From Lachnospiraceae bacterium (lineage in GTDB: Bacteria > Bacillota > Clostridia > Lachnospirales > Lachnospiraceae), in NCBI GenBank assembly GCA_022510625.1, contig JAFLTD010000023.1:1-38035 (forward strand): a DNA stretch of 38,035 bases, written 5' to 3'. Positions 24,730-33,117 of this stretch are shown piece after piece. The translations under genes and the position numbers were made by a program. Within the stretch, counting starts at the first letter, position 1; the number at the start of each line of letters is the position of its first letter. Below the pieces are notes generated by a model. That model made no database searches and had not been told where the DNA came from. It saw nothing but the letters and a program-made list of their open reading frames with translations.

Positions 24730-24957
24730 GTGCCAACTGTTGAAAAGATTATTGAGAAAATGAAGAGACAACCCAACAGTACCAGAGTTTCTGAGGCGGA
24801 AAAAGTACTAAATGCTTTTGGATATGAGGCGGTCAGACAAAAAGGTAGTCATAAGCACTATCTGAATAAAAGAAGTGGAGATTTGATAACAATTAAGCAG
24901 GAAAACCCGTTAAAGAAAGTGTACGTAGTGGATATATTGAAACGAATTGGTAGATAA
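24730..24957 (+). CDS. hicA: HicA-type toxin (mRNA interferase)
   Basis: The 75-aa protein has the small dsRNA-binding-like HicA fold. The catalytic histidine is in RQKGSHKHY (GSH), preceded by the conserved GYEAVR strand, and it ends DILKRIG. HicA cleaves mRNA and is neutralised by HicB. The start is GTG at 24730 with AGGAGG twelve bases upstream. An N-terminal stretch of about 20 residues precedes the usual EAEKVLNAFGYE start, slightly longer than typical HicA. hicB follows after 96 bases, a wide gap for a toxin-antitoxin pair. Confidence 0.88.
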   Translation: MPTVEKIIEKMKRQPNSTRVSEAEKVLNAFGYEAVRQKGSHKHYLNKRSGDLITIKQENPLKKVYVVDILKRIGR

Positions 24958-25053
24958 TGTCTGATGATCGGGCATACTATACAGTAATTCTTATGTAATA
25001 TTTCAGAACGATCAATAAATTTTATTATTATTGCTAAAATTTTGGAGGAAGTT

Positions 25054-25398
25054 ATGAAGGCAGATGACTATATGAAACTACCATATACAAGAATGGTACA
25101 GGAAAAGAATGATGAAAGCGGGCACTATTTTTATGGCTATATTCTTGAACTGGACGGATGTCAAAGCACGGGCAATACATTGGATGAATTGTATGACAAT
25201 TTAAATGAAGCAATGGAAGGATATTTGGAGGTAAAACTTGAGAATAACCTTCCCATACCTATGCCGGAAGATGTAGAAGACTATAGTGGGAAATTTGTGG
25301 TGAGAATACCTAAAACATTGCATAGAAGATTAGCTGTGCAGGCGGATAAAGAAGGCGTAAGCCTAAATCAGTTAGCATTATATAAATTGTCAATGTAA
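25054..25398 (+). CDS. hicB: HicB-type antitoxin with C-terminal ribbon-helix-helix
   Basis: The 114-aa protein has the N-terminal partial RNase H-like HicB domain (YTRMVQEK..., GYILELDGCQSTGNTLDELYDNLNEAM) and a C-terminal RHH DNA-binding segment (RIPKTLHRRLAVQADKEGVS). HicB binds HicA and represses the operon. The frame extends upstream to a TTG at 25042 that is part of the Shine-Dalgarno itself; ATG at 25054 with GGAGGAAG is the start. The gene converges on the XRE gene, which ends at the next base on the other strand. Confidence 0.9.
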   Translation: MKADDYMKLPYTRMVQEKNDESGHYFYGYILELDGCQSTGNTLDELYDNLNEAMEGYLEVKLENNLPIPMPEDVEDYSGKFVVRIPKTLHRRLAVQADKEGVSLNQLALYKLSM

Positions 25399-25737
25399 TT
25401 ATGCTTTTATATTTTTGTTCAGAGATTCTTTAACTGCCTTAACGATATCTTCAATAATCTGCACTTGCTGAATAGTGCAGTCGTCAAGGAGTTCTGCAAT
25501 ATAGGCTATAGAAGCATTGCGGTTCTCCGATTTGTGGTCGTAGAGTAATTCGTCTGTTCGCACTTCCAAAACAGAGGCAAGTTTTGCAAAAGTAGGCAGG
25601 CTCATTTTCGTGTTCGCTGTCTCAATATGACTCATATGAGTAGTGGATATACCGACTTTTTCTGCCAGCTTTTCTTGGGATAATCCTCTCGCTTTTCTGA
25701 TTTTCCGTATTTTTTGCCCGATCGCATAGTAATCCAT
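25399..25737 (-). CDS. XRE-family transcriptional regulator
   Basis: The only gene on the minus strand, 112 aa. The N-terminal HTH_3 domain covers about 6-65 (KIRKIRKARGLSQEKLAEKVGISTTHMSHIE), followed by a helical tail (about 75-110) likely for dimerisation. Cro/CI-like regulators of this size are usually autorepressors. Its 3' end abuts hicB tail to tail. Its 5' region faces the small two-TM gene across a 137-base space filled with repeats, so it probably controls both itself and that gene. Confidence 0.88.
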   Translation of the reverse strand: MDYYAIGQKIRKIRKARGLSQEKLAEKVGISTTHMSHIETANTKMSLPTFAKLASVLEVRTDELLYDHKSENRNASIAYIAELLDDCTIQQVQIIEDIVKAVKESLNKNIKA

Positions 25738-25775
25738 ATAAATAACCGCCTTCTCAGTTTAATATTACTTGAATC

Positions 25776-25836
25776 ATATAGGCTATTATGCTATAATTCT
25801 ATAAACTATATAGACTATTATATGCCTATATAGTTT
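25776..25836. repeat. Operator-like repeat array between XRE gene and small membrane gene
   Basis: ATATAGGCTATTAT (25776-25789) and ATATAGACTATTAT (25808-25821) are 13/14-identical direct repeats exactly 32 bases apart, about three helical turns. The perfect 11-bp inverted repeat AAACTATATAG (25803-25813) and CTATATAGTTT (25826-25836) overlaps the second copy with a 12-base spacer. This is the expected site for the divergently encoded XRE protein. Confidence 0.65.
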
Positions 25837-25874
25837 AAATATTAGTAAATAATAACTAAGGAGGAGAGTTAAAA

Positions 25875-26081
25875 ATGTTTGATTTGGTAAGTATCATTTT
25901 AGACGGCATCTATGGCATATTAGTGGCAATAGTCGGTCTGCTTATGTTGTTTGGGCCTTATGAAAAATTTAAGGAATCTTATCCCAAGGCACCGTCCAAA
26001 GGAGTGGTAAAAGCACTCGGCGCAGTCATTACCTTATGCGGTATCGGATTGTTTATCGTGACTGCTATGGGAATCATATAA
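25875..26081 (+). CDS. Small two-TM protein, unknown
   Basis: The 68-aa protein has two hydrophobic helices (about 2-25 and 47-66) joined by a basic, Pro/Lys-containing loop, so both termini are probably on the same face of the membrane. I do not recognise a family. AAGGAGGAGAG precedes the ATG, a near-perfect ribosome binding site, and a strong terminator follows, so it is very likely expressed as a single-gene unit. Divergence from the XRE gene suggests repression by it. It could be a holin-like or stress membrane peptide; nothing proves either. Confidence 0.78.
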   Translation: MFDLVSIILDGIYGILVAIVGLLMLFGPYEKFKESYPKAPSKGVVKALGAVITLCGIGLFIVTAMGII

Positions 26082-26091
26082 CAGATCAATG

Positions 26092-26123
26092 AGGGCGGGA
26101 GTGATCTCCTGCCCTTATTTTTT
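26092..26123 (+). terminator. Rho-independent terminator after the small two-TM gene
   Basis: AGGGCGGGAG (26092-26101), loop TGAT, CTCCTGCCCT (26106-26115) with one wobble pair, then TATTTTTT. A strong canonical terminator. Confidence 0.9.
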
Positions 26124-26133
26124 ACATAAAAAT

Positions 26134-26189
26134 AAGCGGGTACGCCGCATGGTCCTCAAGGACTGTACGGTTGAAAACCGCTTCTTTTT
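26134..26189 (+). terminator. Second terminator-like, attenuator-like structure
   Basis: The outer stem AAGCGG/CCGCTT (26134-26139, 26178-26183) encloses an 11-bp inner hairpin with a TCAA loop (26148-26158 with 26163-26173 region, one mismatch) and is followed by CTTTTT. A competing hairpin CGGTT-GAA-AACCG (26168-26180) directly before the T run is also possible. It could be a second terminator or an attenuator for the next gene. The rest of 26190-26288 holds only a Shine-Dalgarno. Confidence 0.5.
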
Positions 26190-26288
26190 ACGTTAAAATA
26201 TGAGAAATAAGGGCTTTTATCAAAGGGAAACAGTAGGATCAAATTGTGTTGTATAGGGACGCAATATAGCTCTAACGGAGACATACTT

Positions 26289-27302
26289 ATGAAATTTCAA
26301 TATCTGGAAGCTTTTCATAAAAACTGGCGCGACATCCTTGTGATCGGAAGAACCATAGAGCGGGATGACAAGCGATATCACATGGTTGGCATGACTTTGG
26401 CCGATGAAGCAAAACTGTATATCATTGAGCCGTACAGCGAACCGGAGCATTACAGCCATAGATCAAAGGGTGTCCGCAATCAGAGAAAAATAATGAAAGA
26501 GCATACCGGAAGCGAGGTATGCTATTTACATTGCAGCGATTTCTATCTGGGGGATCAAAGGCTGCAGGTGCGGAGCGGTTCCGGCGGTTCTTTGTATCAT
26601 TCCATACCGAATTATGAAGCGATGATAGTGTTTTTGGATATGCTTCGAGCCGGTTGGGAGATTCCCGAATGGCTTAAGGACGAGGATTGGGATAATTTAC
26701 AGATGGTTACTTTAGTCATTGAAGATATGAAAAAGCTGCCGAAATATTCACCGGAAATGCCTATCACCATCAAGCACTCGCCGAGTTTTGTCCAACACAT
26801 GGTTGAAAAAACGGTCACTTTGAACGTAGGTAAAAGCCGCTCTTTACGTTTCGTGGACAGTTATGGAGATGAAGTACAGTGTTATATAAACGATGTGAAA
26901 CTGATAGATGTGTGGAAAGATACGGAGGAGCAATTCAATGATCCCCGGTATACGGAAACAGTTTCAGCGGAGCGATTACAGGAAATGAAGGATCATTGTT
27001 TTGAGGCACTTAAGCAGAGCTGCCCGAAAGGAATGTGCTATATCGGCGTTGAATATGAATGCAGTAAGGATCTCAGTTTGCAGTTTTATTCCAAAAAATT
27101 TTTAAGGTCTTACCCCGAGACACATGAAGGAAGCGCCGCAACTTTCTTTATGAGACTCAAACCCGATCAGGAAACCGGAACTCACAATCTTCCGCTCAGG
27201 GGTTATGTGATACAGACGGCGGTTTCTCCGGACACGACTAAGATTCCCGCGGAACTGCTTTTCTACATGGAGAAAGTCGCTGAGTGGGAAGAAACGGTTT
27301 AG
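26289..27302 (+). CDS. Unknown 337-aa soluble protein
   Basis: I do not recognise this protein. It is soluble, mixed alpha/beta, with no signal peptide, TM helix or known catalytic motif. Features seen: an opening FQYLEAFHKNWRDILVIGR, a Gly/Ser turn (RSGSGGSLYHS, about 97-107), aromatic-rich acidic stretches, a central strand region (about 160-215) and a C-terminal half with scattered Cys. The frame opens at a TTG at 26244, but ATG at 26289 with GGAG eight bases upstream fits better. It stands alone between the hairpin region and ispG. Confidence 0.75.
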   Translation: MKFQYLEAFHKNWRDILVIGRTIERDDKRYHMVGMTLADEAKLYIIEPYSEPEHYSHRSKGVRNQRKIMKEHTGSEVCYLHCSDFYLGDQRLQVRSGSGGSLYHSIPNYEAMIVFLDMLRAGWEIPEWLKDEDWDNLQMVTLVIEDMKKLPKYSPEMPITIKHSPSFVQHMVEKTVTLNVGKSRSLRFVDSYGDEVQCYINDVKLIDVWKDTEEQFNDPRYTETVSAERLQEMKDHCFEALKQSCPKGMCYIGVEYECSKDLSLQFYSKKFLRSYPETHEGSAATFFMRLKPDQETGTHNLPLRGYVIQTAVSPDTTKIPAELLFYMEKVAEWEETV

Positions 27303-27326
27303 CAAAAGTTTTTCCCACCTACCGTA

Positions 27327-27354
27327 TGAACAATAGGTAATCTTGTGTTATAAT
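27327..27354 (+). promoter_or_regulatory. Promoter of ispG-polC
   Basis: A perfect extended -10, TGTTATAAT (27346-27354), has a -35-like TGAACA (27327-27332) 16 bases upstream. ACCTA/TAGGT (27317-27321, 27334-27338) flank the -35 as a short inverted repeat. The leader from about 27361 to 27451 follows. Confidence 0.7.
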
Positions 27355-27362
27355 AAACGCAA

Positions 27363-27415
27363 GCTTGGCAGCTTACGTTGGCAATCTCGTCAGCTTGCGT
27401 TGGCAGGCTTGGCAG
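27363..27415 (+). repeat. Short imperfect tandem repeats in the ispG leader
   Basis: CAGCTTACGTTGGCA (27369-27383) and CAGCTTGCGTTGGCA (27391-27405) are 14/15 identical with a 22-base period. GCTTGGCAG occurs at 27363-27371 and again at 27407-27415. The unit lies just after the predicted transcription start. Confidence 0.7.
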
Positions 27416-27451
27416 TCTGCATTTAGTATATAGTAGGGAGCGTAAACAACC

Positions 27452-28510
27452 ATGCATCGTGAACATACGAAAGTAATACATATCGGAGATAAGGTGATCG
27501 GCGGTGGCAATCCCATCCTGATTCAGTCCATGACAAATACGAAGACGGAGGACGTGGAGGCGACAGTAGCCCAGATTCTGCGTCTGGAGAAGGCGGGATG
27601 TGAAATTATCCGTTGTACGGTGCCTACCATGGAGGCGGCCGAGGCGATTGGGCAGATCAAATCACGGATACATATTCCGCTGGTGGCGGATATTCATTTC
27701 GACTATAAAATGGCTATCGCCGCCATGGAGAACGGCGCGGACAAAATCCGCATCAATCCGGGCAATATCGGCAGCAGGGACAATGTGGCAGCAGTAGTTT
27801 CGGTGGCGAAAGAGCGAGATATCCCGATCCGTGTGGGAGTCAATAGCGGTTCTTTAGAGAAAGAACTGGTGGAGAAGTATCACGGAGTGACGGCGGAGGG
27901 AATCGTCGAGAGCGCACTGGATAAAGTAGGTATTATCGAGGATTTGGGATATGACAATATGGTGATCAGTATCAAATCCTCCGATGTGCTGATGTGTGTG
28001 CGTGCCCATGAGGTGCTCGCCGGGAAGACGAATTATCCTCTTCATGTGGGAATCACCGAGTCGGGCACGGTGCAGAGCGGCAATATCAAGTCGGCTATCG
28101 GGCTTGGGATTATTTTAAATCAGGGCATCGGCGACACGATTCGTGTATCATTGACAGGTGATCCGGTGGAGGAAATTAAGTCGGCAAAACTGATTCTGCG
28201 AACGCTAGGACTGCGAAAGGGTGGTATTGAAGTGGTTTCCTGCCCTACCTGCGGCAGAACACGTATAGATTTGATAGGTTTGGCTAACCAAGTGGAAGAG
28301 ATGGTGGCGGATATCCCGCTTAACATCAAGGTTGCCGTGATGGGATGCGCCGTCAACGGACCGGGAGAAGCGAAGGAAGCGGATATCGGCATTGCCGGCG
28401 GTTTGGGAGAAGGACTGCTGATTAAGAAAGGCGAGATCGTGAAGAAAGTGCCTGAGGATCAGTTGCTTAATACGCTGCGGGAAGAACTCTTAAATTGGGT
28501 TATGACATGA
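27452..28510 (+). CDS. ispG: 4-hydroxy-3-methylbut-2-enyl diphosphate synthase (IspG)
   Basis: IspG converts MEcPP to HMBPP in the MEP isoprenoid pathway using a [4Fe-4S] cluster. The 352-aa protein has the TIM-barrel start with QSMTNT, the INPGNIG motif (101-107), and the cluster ligands C264, C267 (SCPTCGRT) and C299 (MGCAVNGPGEA), plus E306. GGGAG precedes the ATG. It is followed 42 bases later by polC, a pairing common in Clostridia. Dxr of the same pathway is upstream. Confidence 0.96.
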   Translation: MHREHTKVIHIGDKVIGGGNPILIQSMTNTKTEDVEATVAQILRLEKAGCEIIRCTVPTMEAAEAIGQIKSRIHIPLVADIHFDYKMAIAAMENGADKIRINPGNIGSRDNVAAVVSVAKERDIPIRVGVNSGSLEKELVEKYHGVTAEGIVESALDKVGIIEDLGYDNMVISIKSSDVLMCVRAHEVLAGKTNYPLHVGITESGTVQSGNIKSAIGLGIILNQGIGDTIRVSLTGDPVEEIKSAKLILRTLGLRKGGIEVVSCPTCGRTRIDLIGLANQVEEMVADIPLNIKVAVMGCAVNGPGEAKEADIGIAGGLGEGLLIKKGEIVKKVPEDQLLNTLREELLNWVMT

Positions 28511-28552
28511 AGTTATGTCTGGAAGGAATAATACGAAAGGTACACAGCACAC

Positions 28553-31500
28553 ATGGGTAAGAAATTCTTTGACGTATTTCCTACTTTAAAATTAGATACC
28601 GGTTTAAAAGATCTCTATGAGCAGGTCACTGTGGACAAGGTTTCCTCCACGAAGAGAAAGGACTTTCTGCGCATCTATATTTCGTCGGACAGGCTGATCC
28701 AGAAGGAAGATGTGTTCAGGGTAGAAGGGGAAATCAAGAAACAGTTTTTCCCGAATGCTGCAATGGTTATTAAGATTTATGAGAGGTTCCATCTGTCTGC
28801 GCAGTATACGCCGGAGAAGCTAATGGATGCTTACCGTGACAGTATTCTTCTGGAACTGCGGGAATATTCGCCCGTGGAGTATAATCTGTTTAAAAACGCA
28901 GACGTTGAATTTACTGAGGATGACAGACTGCTTTTGACGGTGGAGGACACGGTGCTCGGAAAGGGCAAGACCGAGGAACTGATCCGTATTCTGGAGAAGA
29001 TCTATCAGGAGCGCTGCGGTTTGCCGGTAGGTGTTCAGGTGTCATACAAGGAGCGTGTCGAGGGCAAGCACAGGCAGGAGGATGAGCATAAGCTGGCTGT
29101 GCAGGTGGCCGCGATTTCGGCGAGAGCAGGCTATGGAGGAACCGTCGAAACGGAGAATGGCGGGGAAATTTGGAACGAAAACATAACAGATGATATTGCG
29201 CAGATGTATCCGGGACAGAGCGATTTGAAGGAGAATGTTCTGATCGGCGGTAATACTCCGCAGAGTAAGGAGACAGGCGGCCGAAAGGACAAGTCTGACT
29301 TCAAACGGCCCATCAAGCGTTCCGACAATCCCGATGTGATATATGGCAAGGATTTTGATGAAGAAGCCATGCCTATAGGTGATATTATCGGTGAGATGGG
29401 CGATGTTGTCATTCGCGGACAGGTTATTAACACAGATCAGCGCGAGATTAAGAATGAACGCACGATACTGATTTACGATGTGACGGATTTTACCGACACA
29501 ATGACTATCAAATTTTTTGCGGCCAATGAACAGGTTGGTGAAATAACAGGCGCTATGAAAAAGGGCGCCTTTGTGAAGATAAAAGGTGTGGCGATGATGG
29601 ACAAGTTTGATCACGAGCTGACACTTGGGTCTATTGTCGGAGTGAAGAAGATACCGGATTTCACGGTATCGCGCATGGACACGAGTGTGCGAAAGCGTGT
29701 GGAATTGCATTGTCATACGAAGATGAGCGACATGGACGGTGTTTCTGAGGCGAAAGATATTGTTAAGCGAGCCTACAAGTGGGGACATCCGGCAATCGCA
29801 ATCACGGATCACGGTGTGGTACAGTCTTTTCCTGATGCGAACCACGTCTGGGAGGATCTGTGGAAGGAAGAGAAGAATAAGCGCAAGGAAGCGGGTGATC
29901 CGGACCCAGACAAGCAGGATTTCTTTAAGGTGATCTATGGCGTGGAGGCATATCTGGTAGATGATCTGCATGAGATTGCCACAGGCGATAAAGGTCAGAG
30001 CTTCGATCAGGATTTTGTGGTGTTCGATATCGAGACGACCGGATTTTCTCCGGTGGAGAACCGTATTATCGAAATCGGCGCGGTGAAGGTGTGCGGCGGT
30101 AAGATTGTTGACCGTTTCTCCGCGTTTGTCAATCCGGAGGTTCCGATTCCCTTTGAAATAGAAAAACTGACCGGCATCAAGGATGACATGGTTGTTGACG
30201 CCGAGAAGATTGAGAGTGTCCTACCGCAGTTTCTTGAGTTTGCCAAAGGATGTATGTTAGTAGCACACAACGCCGGTTTTGATATGAGCTTTATCACGGA
30301 GAATTGCGACAGACAGGATATTTCCCATGATTTTACTTACATAGACACGGTTGGCATGGCGAGGGTCATGCTGCCGGCGCAGGCCAAACACACGTTGGAT
30401 GCGGTGGCTAAGACGCTGGGTGTATCACTTATAAACCATCACAGGGCGGTGGACGATGCGGAAGCGACCGCGGAGATCTTCGTGAAGCTGATCGCCATGA
30501 TGGAGAAGGACGGCATTACAACACTTGCGCAGATCAACGAGAAGGGCAAGGCGAGTCCGGATATCATCAAAAAATTGCCCACATACCACGGTATTATCTT
30601 GGCAAAGAACAATGTGGGGCGGATGAATCTGTATCGATTAGTCTCCCTGTCCCACCTGACTTACTTCGCCAGAAGACCGCGTATTCCCAAGAGCCTTCTG
30701 AATCAGTACAGGGAGGGGCTGATCGTGGGAAGCGCCTGCGAGGCAGGAGAACTGTATCGCGCTGTCCTGGAGGGCAAGTCCGATACGGAGATTGCAAGGT
30801 TGGTCAATTTCTATGACTATCTGGAGATACAGCCTGTTGGCAACAATCAGTTCATGATTGAGTCCGACAGAATACCGAACATCAATTCCATGGAGGATAT
30901 CATGGAGATCAACCGCAAGATCGTGCGGCTAGGCGAGCAGTTCCATAAGCCGGTGGCGGCGACTTGCGACGTGCATTTCTTAAATCCGGAGGACGAGATT
31001 TACCGCCGCATCATCATGGCGGGACAGGGATTCCCGGATGCGGACAATCAGGCGCCGCTATACTTACGGACAACGGAGGAAATGCTTCAGGAATTTGCCT
31101 ATCTTGGCAGTGACAAGGCAGAGGAAGTTGTCATTACCAATACGAATCTGATAGCAGATATGATTGAGACCATGTCGCCTGTCCGCCCGGATAAATGTCC
31201 GCCTGTCATCGAGGACAGTGACAGACAGTTGACGGAAATATGCTACAACAGAGCCCATGAGCTGTACGGAGACACGCTGCCCCAGGTTGTGGAAGACCGC
31301 CTCAAAAAGGAATTGGACTCCATTATCTCCAACGGTTTTGCGGTGATGTATATCATTGCTCAGAAATTGGTGTGGAAATCGGTGGAGGACGGGTATCTGG
31401 TGGGATCCCGTGGATCTGTTGGAAGCTCTTTTGTGGCAAATATGGCGGGTATCACAGAGGTCAATTCCTTAAGCCCCCATTATCTGTGCCCCAAGTGCCA

Positions 31501-33094
31501 CTACTACGATTTTGATTCCGAGGAAGTCAAAGCATACGGGGGCGGGGCAGGTTGTGATATGCCTGATAAAAACTGTCCGAAGTGCGGTGAACCGCTTCAG
31601 AAAGAAGGATTTGATATTCCTTTTGAGACATTCTTAGGATTCAAGGGAGACAAGGAGCCGGATATCGACTTAAATTTCTCCGGTGAATACCAGAGTAAGG
31701 CGCATAAATACACGGAAGTAATCTTCGGTAACGGACAGACCTATCGTGCCGGGACCATCGGTACCCTTGCGGATAAGACGGCTTTCGGTTATGTGAAAAA
31801 CTATTACGAGGAGCGGGGAAAACACAAGCGCGTGTGTGAGATCAACCGTCTTGTCACGGGCTGTACCGGTATTCGAAGGAGTACGGGACAGCATCCGGGC
31901 GGCATTGTTGTATTGCCGATGGGAGAGGACATCAACTCTTTTACGCCGGTGCAGCATCCGGCGAACGATATGACCACGGACATTGTTACCACGCACTTCG
32001 ATTATCACTCTATTGATCATAATTTGTTGAAACTTGACATACTCGGACACGACGATCCGACTATGATCCGTATGCTGCAGGACTTGACGGGAATAGACCC
32101 CGTAACGATTCCGCTGGATGATCCGGGGGTTATGTCGCTCTTTGCGTCCACGGAAGCACTGGGCATCACGCCGGACCAGATCGGCGGCTGCAAGCTGGGA
32201 TGTCTTGGTATACCGGAGTTCGGTACGGACTTTGTTATCCAGATGGTCATTGATGCGAAGCCTAAATGTTTTACGGATCTTGTGCGTATTTCAGGATTGT
32301 CCCACGGCACGGACGTGTGGCTCGGTAATGCACAGACGCTGATAGAAGAGGGTAAGGCAACCATCTCCACGGCAATATGCTGTCGTGACGACATTATGAT
32401 ATACCTGATTCAGATGGGTGTGGATCCGGCGCTCTCCTTTACGATCATGGAGAGTGTGCGTAAGGGAAAAGGGCTTAAGCCTGAATGGGAAGAGGCGATG
32501 CTCGCCGCCAATGTACCGGACTGGTATATCTGGTCCTGCAAGAAGATCAAGTATATGTTCCCGAAAGCCCACGCGGCGGCCTATGTCATGATGGCATGGC
32601 GCATTGCCTACTGCAAGATCAACTATCCGCTAGCCTATTATGCGGCATTTTTCAGCATCCGAGCATCGGCTTTTTCCTATGAGTTGATGTGTCAGGGACA
32701 GGCGCATCTGGAAAGCGTGATGGCGGACTATAAGAGGAGAAGCGATACCCTTTCCAAGAAGGAGCAGGATACCTATAAAGATATGAAAATCGTGCAGGAG
32801 ATGTACGCGAGAGGCTTTGAGTTCGTGCCGATAGATATTTTCACGGCGCAGTCCAGGCTGTTTCAGATTGTGGACGGAAAGCTGATGCCTTCCATCAACA
32901 GTATTGACGGTGTAGGGCAGACGGCGGCGGACGCCATTGTGGAGGCGGCGAAAGACGGTCCTTTCCTGAGTAAAGATGATTTCAGACAGCGCACCAAGGC
33001 ATCCAAGACGATCGTGGACCTGATGAGCGATCTGGGACTGCTTGGCAATCTGCCTGAGTCCAATCAGATCAGCCTGTTTGATTTTGTGAGTTAG
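28553..33094 (+). CDS. polC: DNA polymerase III, PolC-type alpha subunit
   Basis: PolC is the main replicative polymerase of low-GC Gram-positives. The 1513-aa protein has an N-terminal tau-interaction region, an OB fold (about 280-365), a PHP domain (HCHT at 386-389) interrupted by a DEDDh proofreading exonuclease (D492, E494 in FDIETTG; HRAVDDAEAT near the end), a zinc-binding module (C979, C982, C1001, C1008, C1011), and the polymerase catalytic aspartates D1037 and D1039 (PDIDLNF) and D1162 (KLDILG). HhH and C-terminal motifs follow. Length is slightly above B. subtilis PolC (about 1437). No interruption was seen. Confidence 0.98.
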   Translation: MGKKFFDVFPTLKLDTGLKDLYEQVTVDKVSSTKRKDFLRIYISSDRLIQKEDVFRVEGEIKKQFFPNAAMVIKIYERFHLSAQYTPEKLMDAYRDSILLELREYSPVEYNLFKNADVEFTEDDRLLLTVEDTVLGKGKTEELIRILEKIYQERCGLPVGVQVSYKERVEGKHRQEDEHKLAVQVAAISARAGYGGTVETENGGEIWNENITDDIAQMYPGQSDLKENVLIGGNTPQSKETGGRKDKSDFKRPIKRSDNPDVIYGKDFDEEAMPIGDIIGEMGDVVIRGQVINTDQREIKNERTILIYDVTDFTDTMTIKFFAANEQVGEITGAMKKGAFVKIKGVAMMDKFDHELTLGSIVGVKKIPDFTVSRMDTSVRKRVELHCHTKMSDMDGVSEAKDIVKRAYKWGHPAIAITDHGVVQSFPDANHVWEDLWKEEKNKRKEAGDPDPDKQDFFKVIYGVEAYLVDDLHEIATGDKGQSFDQDFVVFDIETTGFSPVENRIIEIGAVKVCGGKIVDRFSAFVNPEVPIPFEIEKLTGIKDDMVVDAEKIESVLPQFLEFAKGCMLVAHNAGFDMSFITENCDRQDISHDFTYIDTVGMARVMLPAQAKHTLDAVAKTLGVSLINHHRAVDDAEATAEIFVKLIAMMEKDGITTLAQINEKGKASPDIIKKLPTYHGIILAKNNVGRMNLYRLVSLSHLTYFARRPRIPKSLLNQYREGLIVGSACEAGELYRAVLEGKSDTEIARLVNFYDYLEIQPVGNNQFMIESDRIPNINSMEDIMEINRKIVRLGEQFHKPVAATCDVHFLNPEDEIYRRIIMAGQGFPDADNQAPLYLRTTEEMLQEFAYLGSDKAEEVVITNTNLIADMIETMSPVRPDKCPPVIEDSDRQLTEICYNRAHELYGDTLPQVVEDRLKKELDSIISNGFAVMYIIAQKLVWKSVEDGYLVGSRGSVGSSFVANMAGITEVNSLSPHYLCPKCHYYDFDSEEVKAYGGGAGCDMPDKNCPKCGEPLQKEGFDIPFETFLGFKGDKEPDIDLNFSGEYQSKAHKYTEVIFGNGQTYRAGTIGTLADKTAFGYVKNYYEERGKHKRVCEINRLVTGCTGIRRSTGQHPGGIVVLPMGEDINSFTPVQHPANDMTTDIVTTHFDYHSIDHNLLKLDILGHDDPTMIRMLQDLTGIDPVTIPLDDPGVMSLFASTEALGITPDQIGGCKLGCLGIPEFGTDFVIQMVIDAKPKCFTDLVRISGLSHGTDVWLGNAQTLIEEGKATISTAICCRDDIMIYLIQMGVDPALSFTIMESVRKGKGLKPEWEEAMLAANVPDWYIWSCKKIKYMFPKAHAAAYVMMAWRIAYCKINYPLAYYAAFFSIRASAFSYELMCQGQAHLESVMADYKRRSDTLSKKEQDTYKDMKIVQEMYARGFEFVPIDIFTAQSRLFQIVDGKLMPSINSIDGVGQTAADAIVEAAKDGPFLSKDDFRQRTKASKTIVDLMSDLGLLGNLPESNQISLFDFVS

Positions 33095-33117
33095 AGCATG
33101 CCTGAATTACAGAATTG

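Noticed and set aside
24641..26290. Integrated mobile element around hicAB and XRE
   Set aside because: No integrase, transposase, terminal inverted repeat or target duplication seen; accessory origin is only suggested by context.
29042..29971. 309-codon reverse-strand frame inside polC
   Set aside because: Falls wholly within conserved polC coding sequence; His/Ile/Leu-rich product without recognisable domains.
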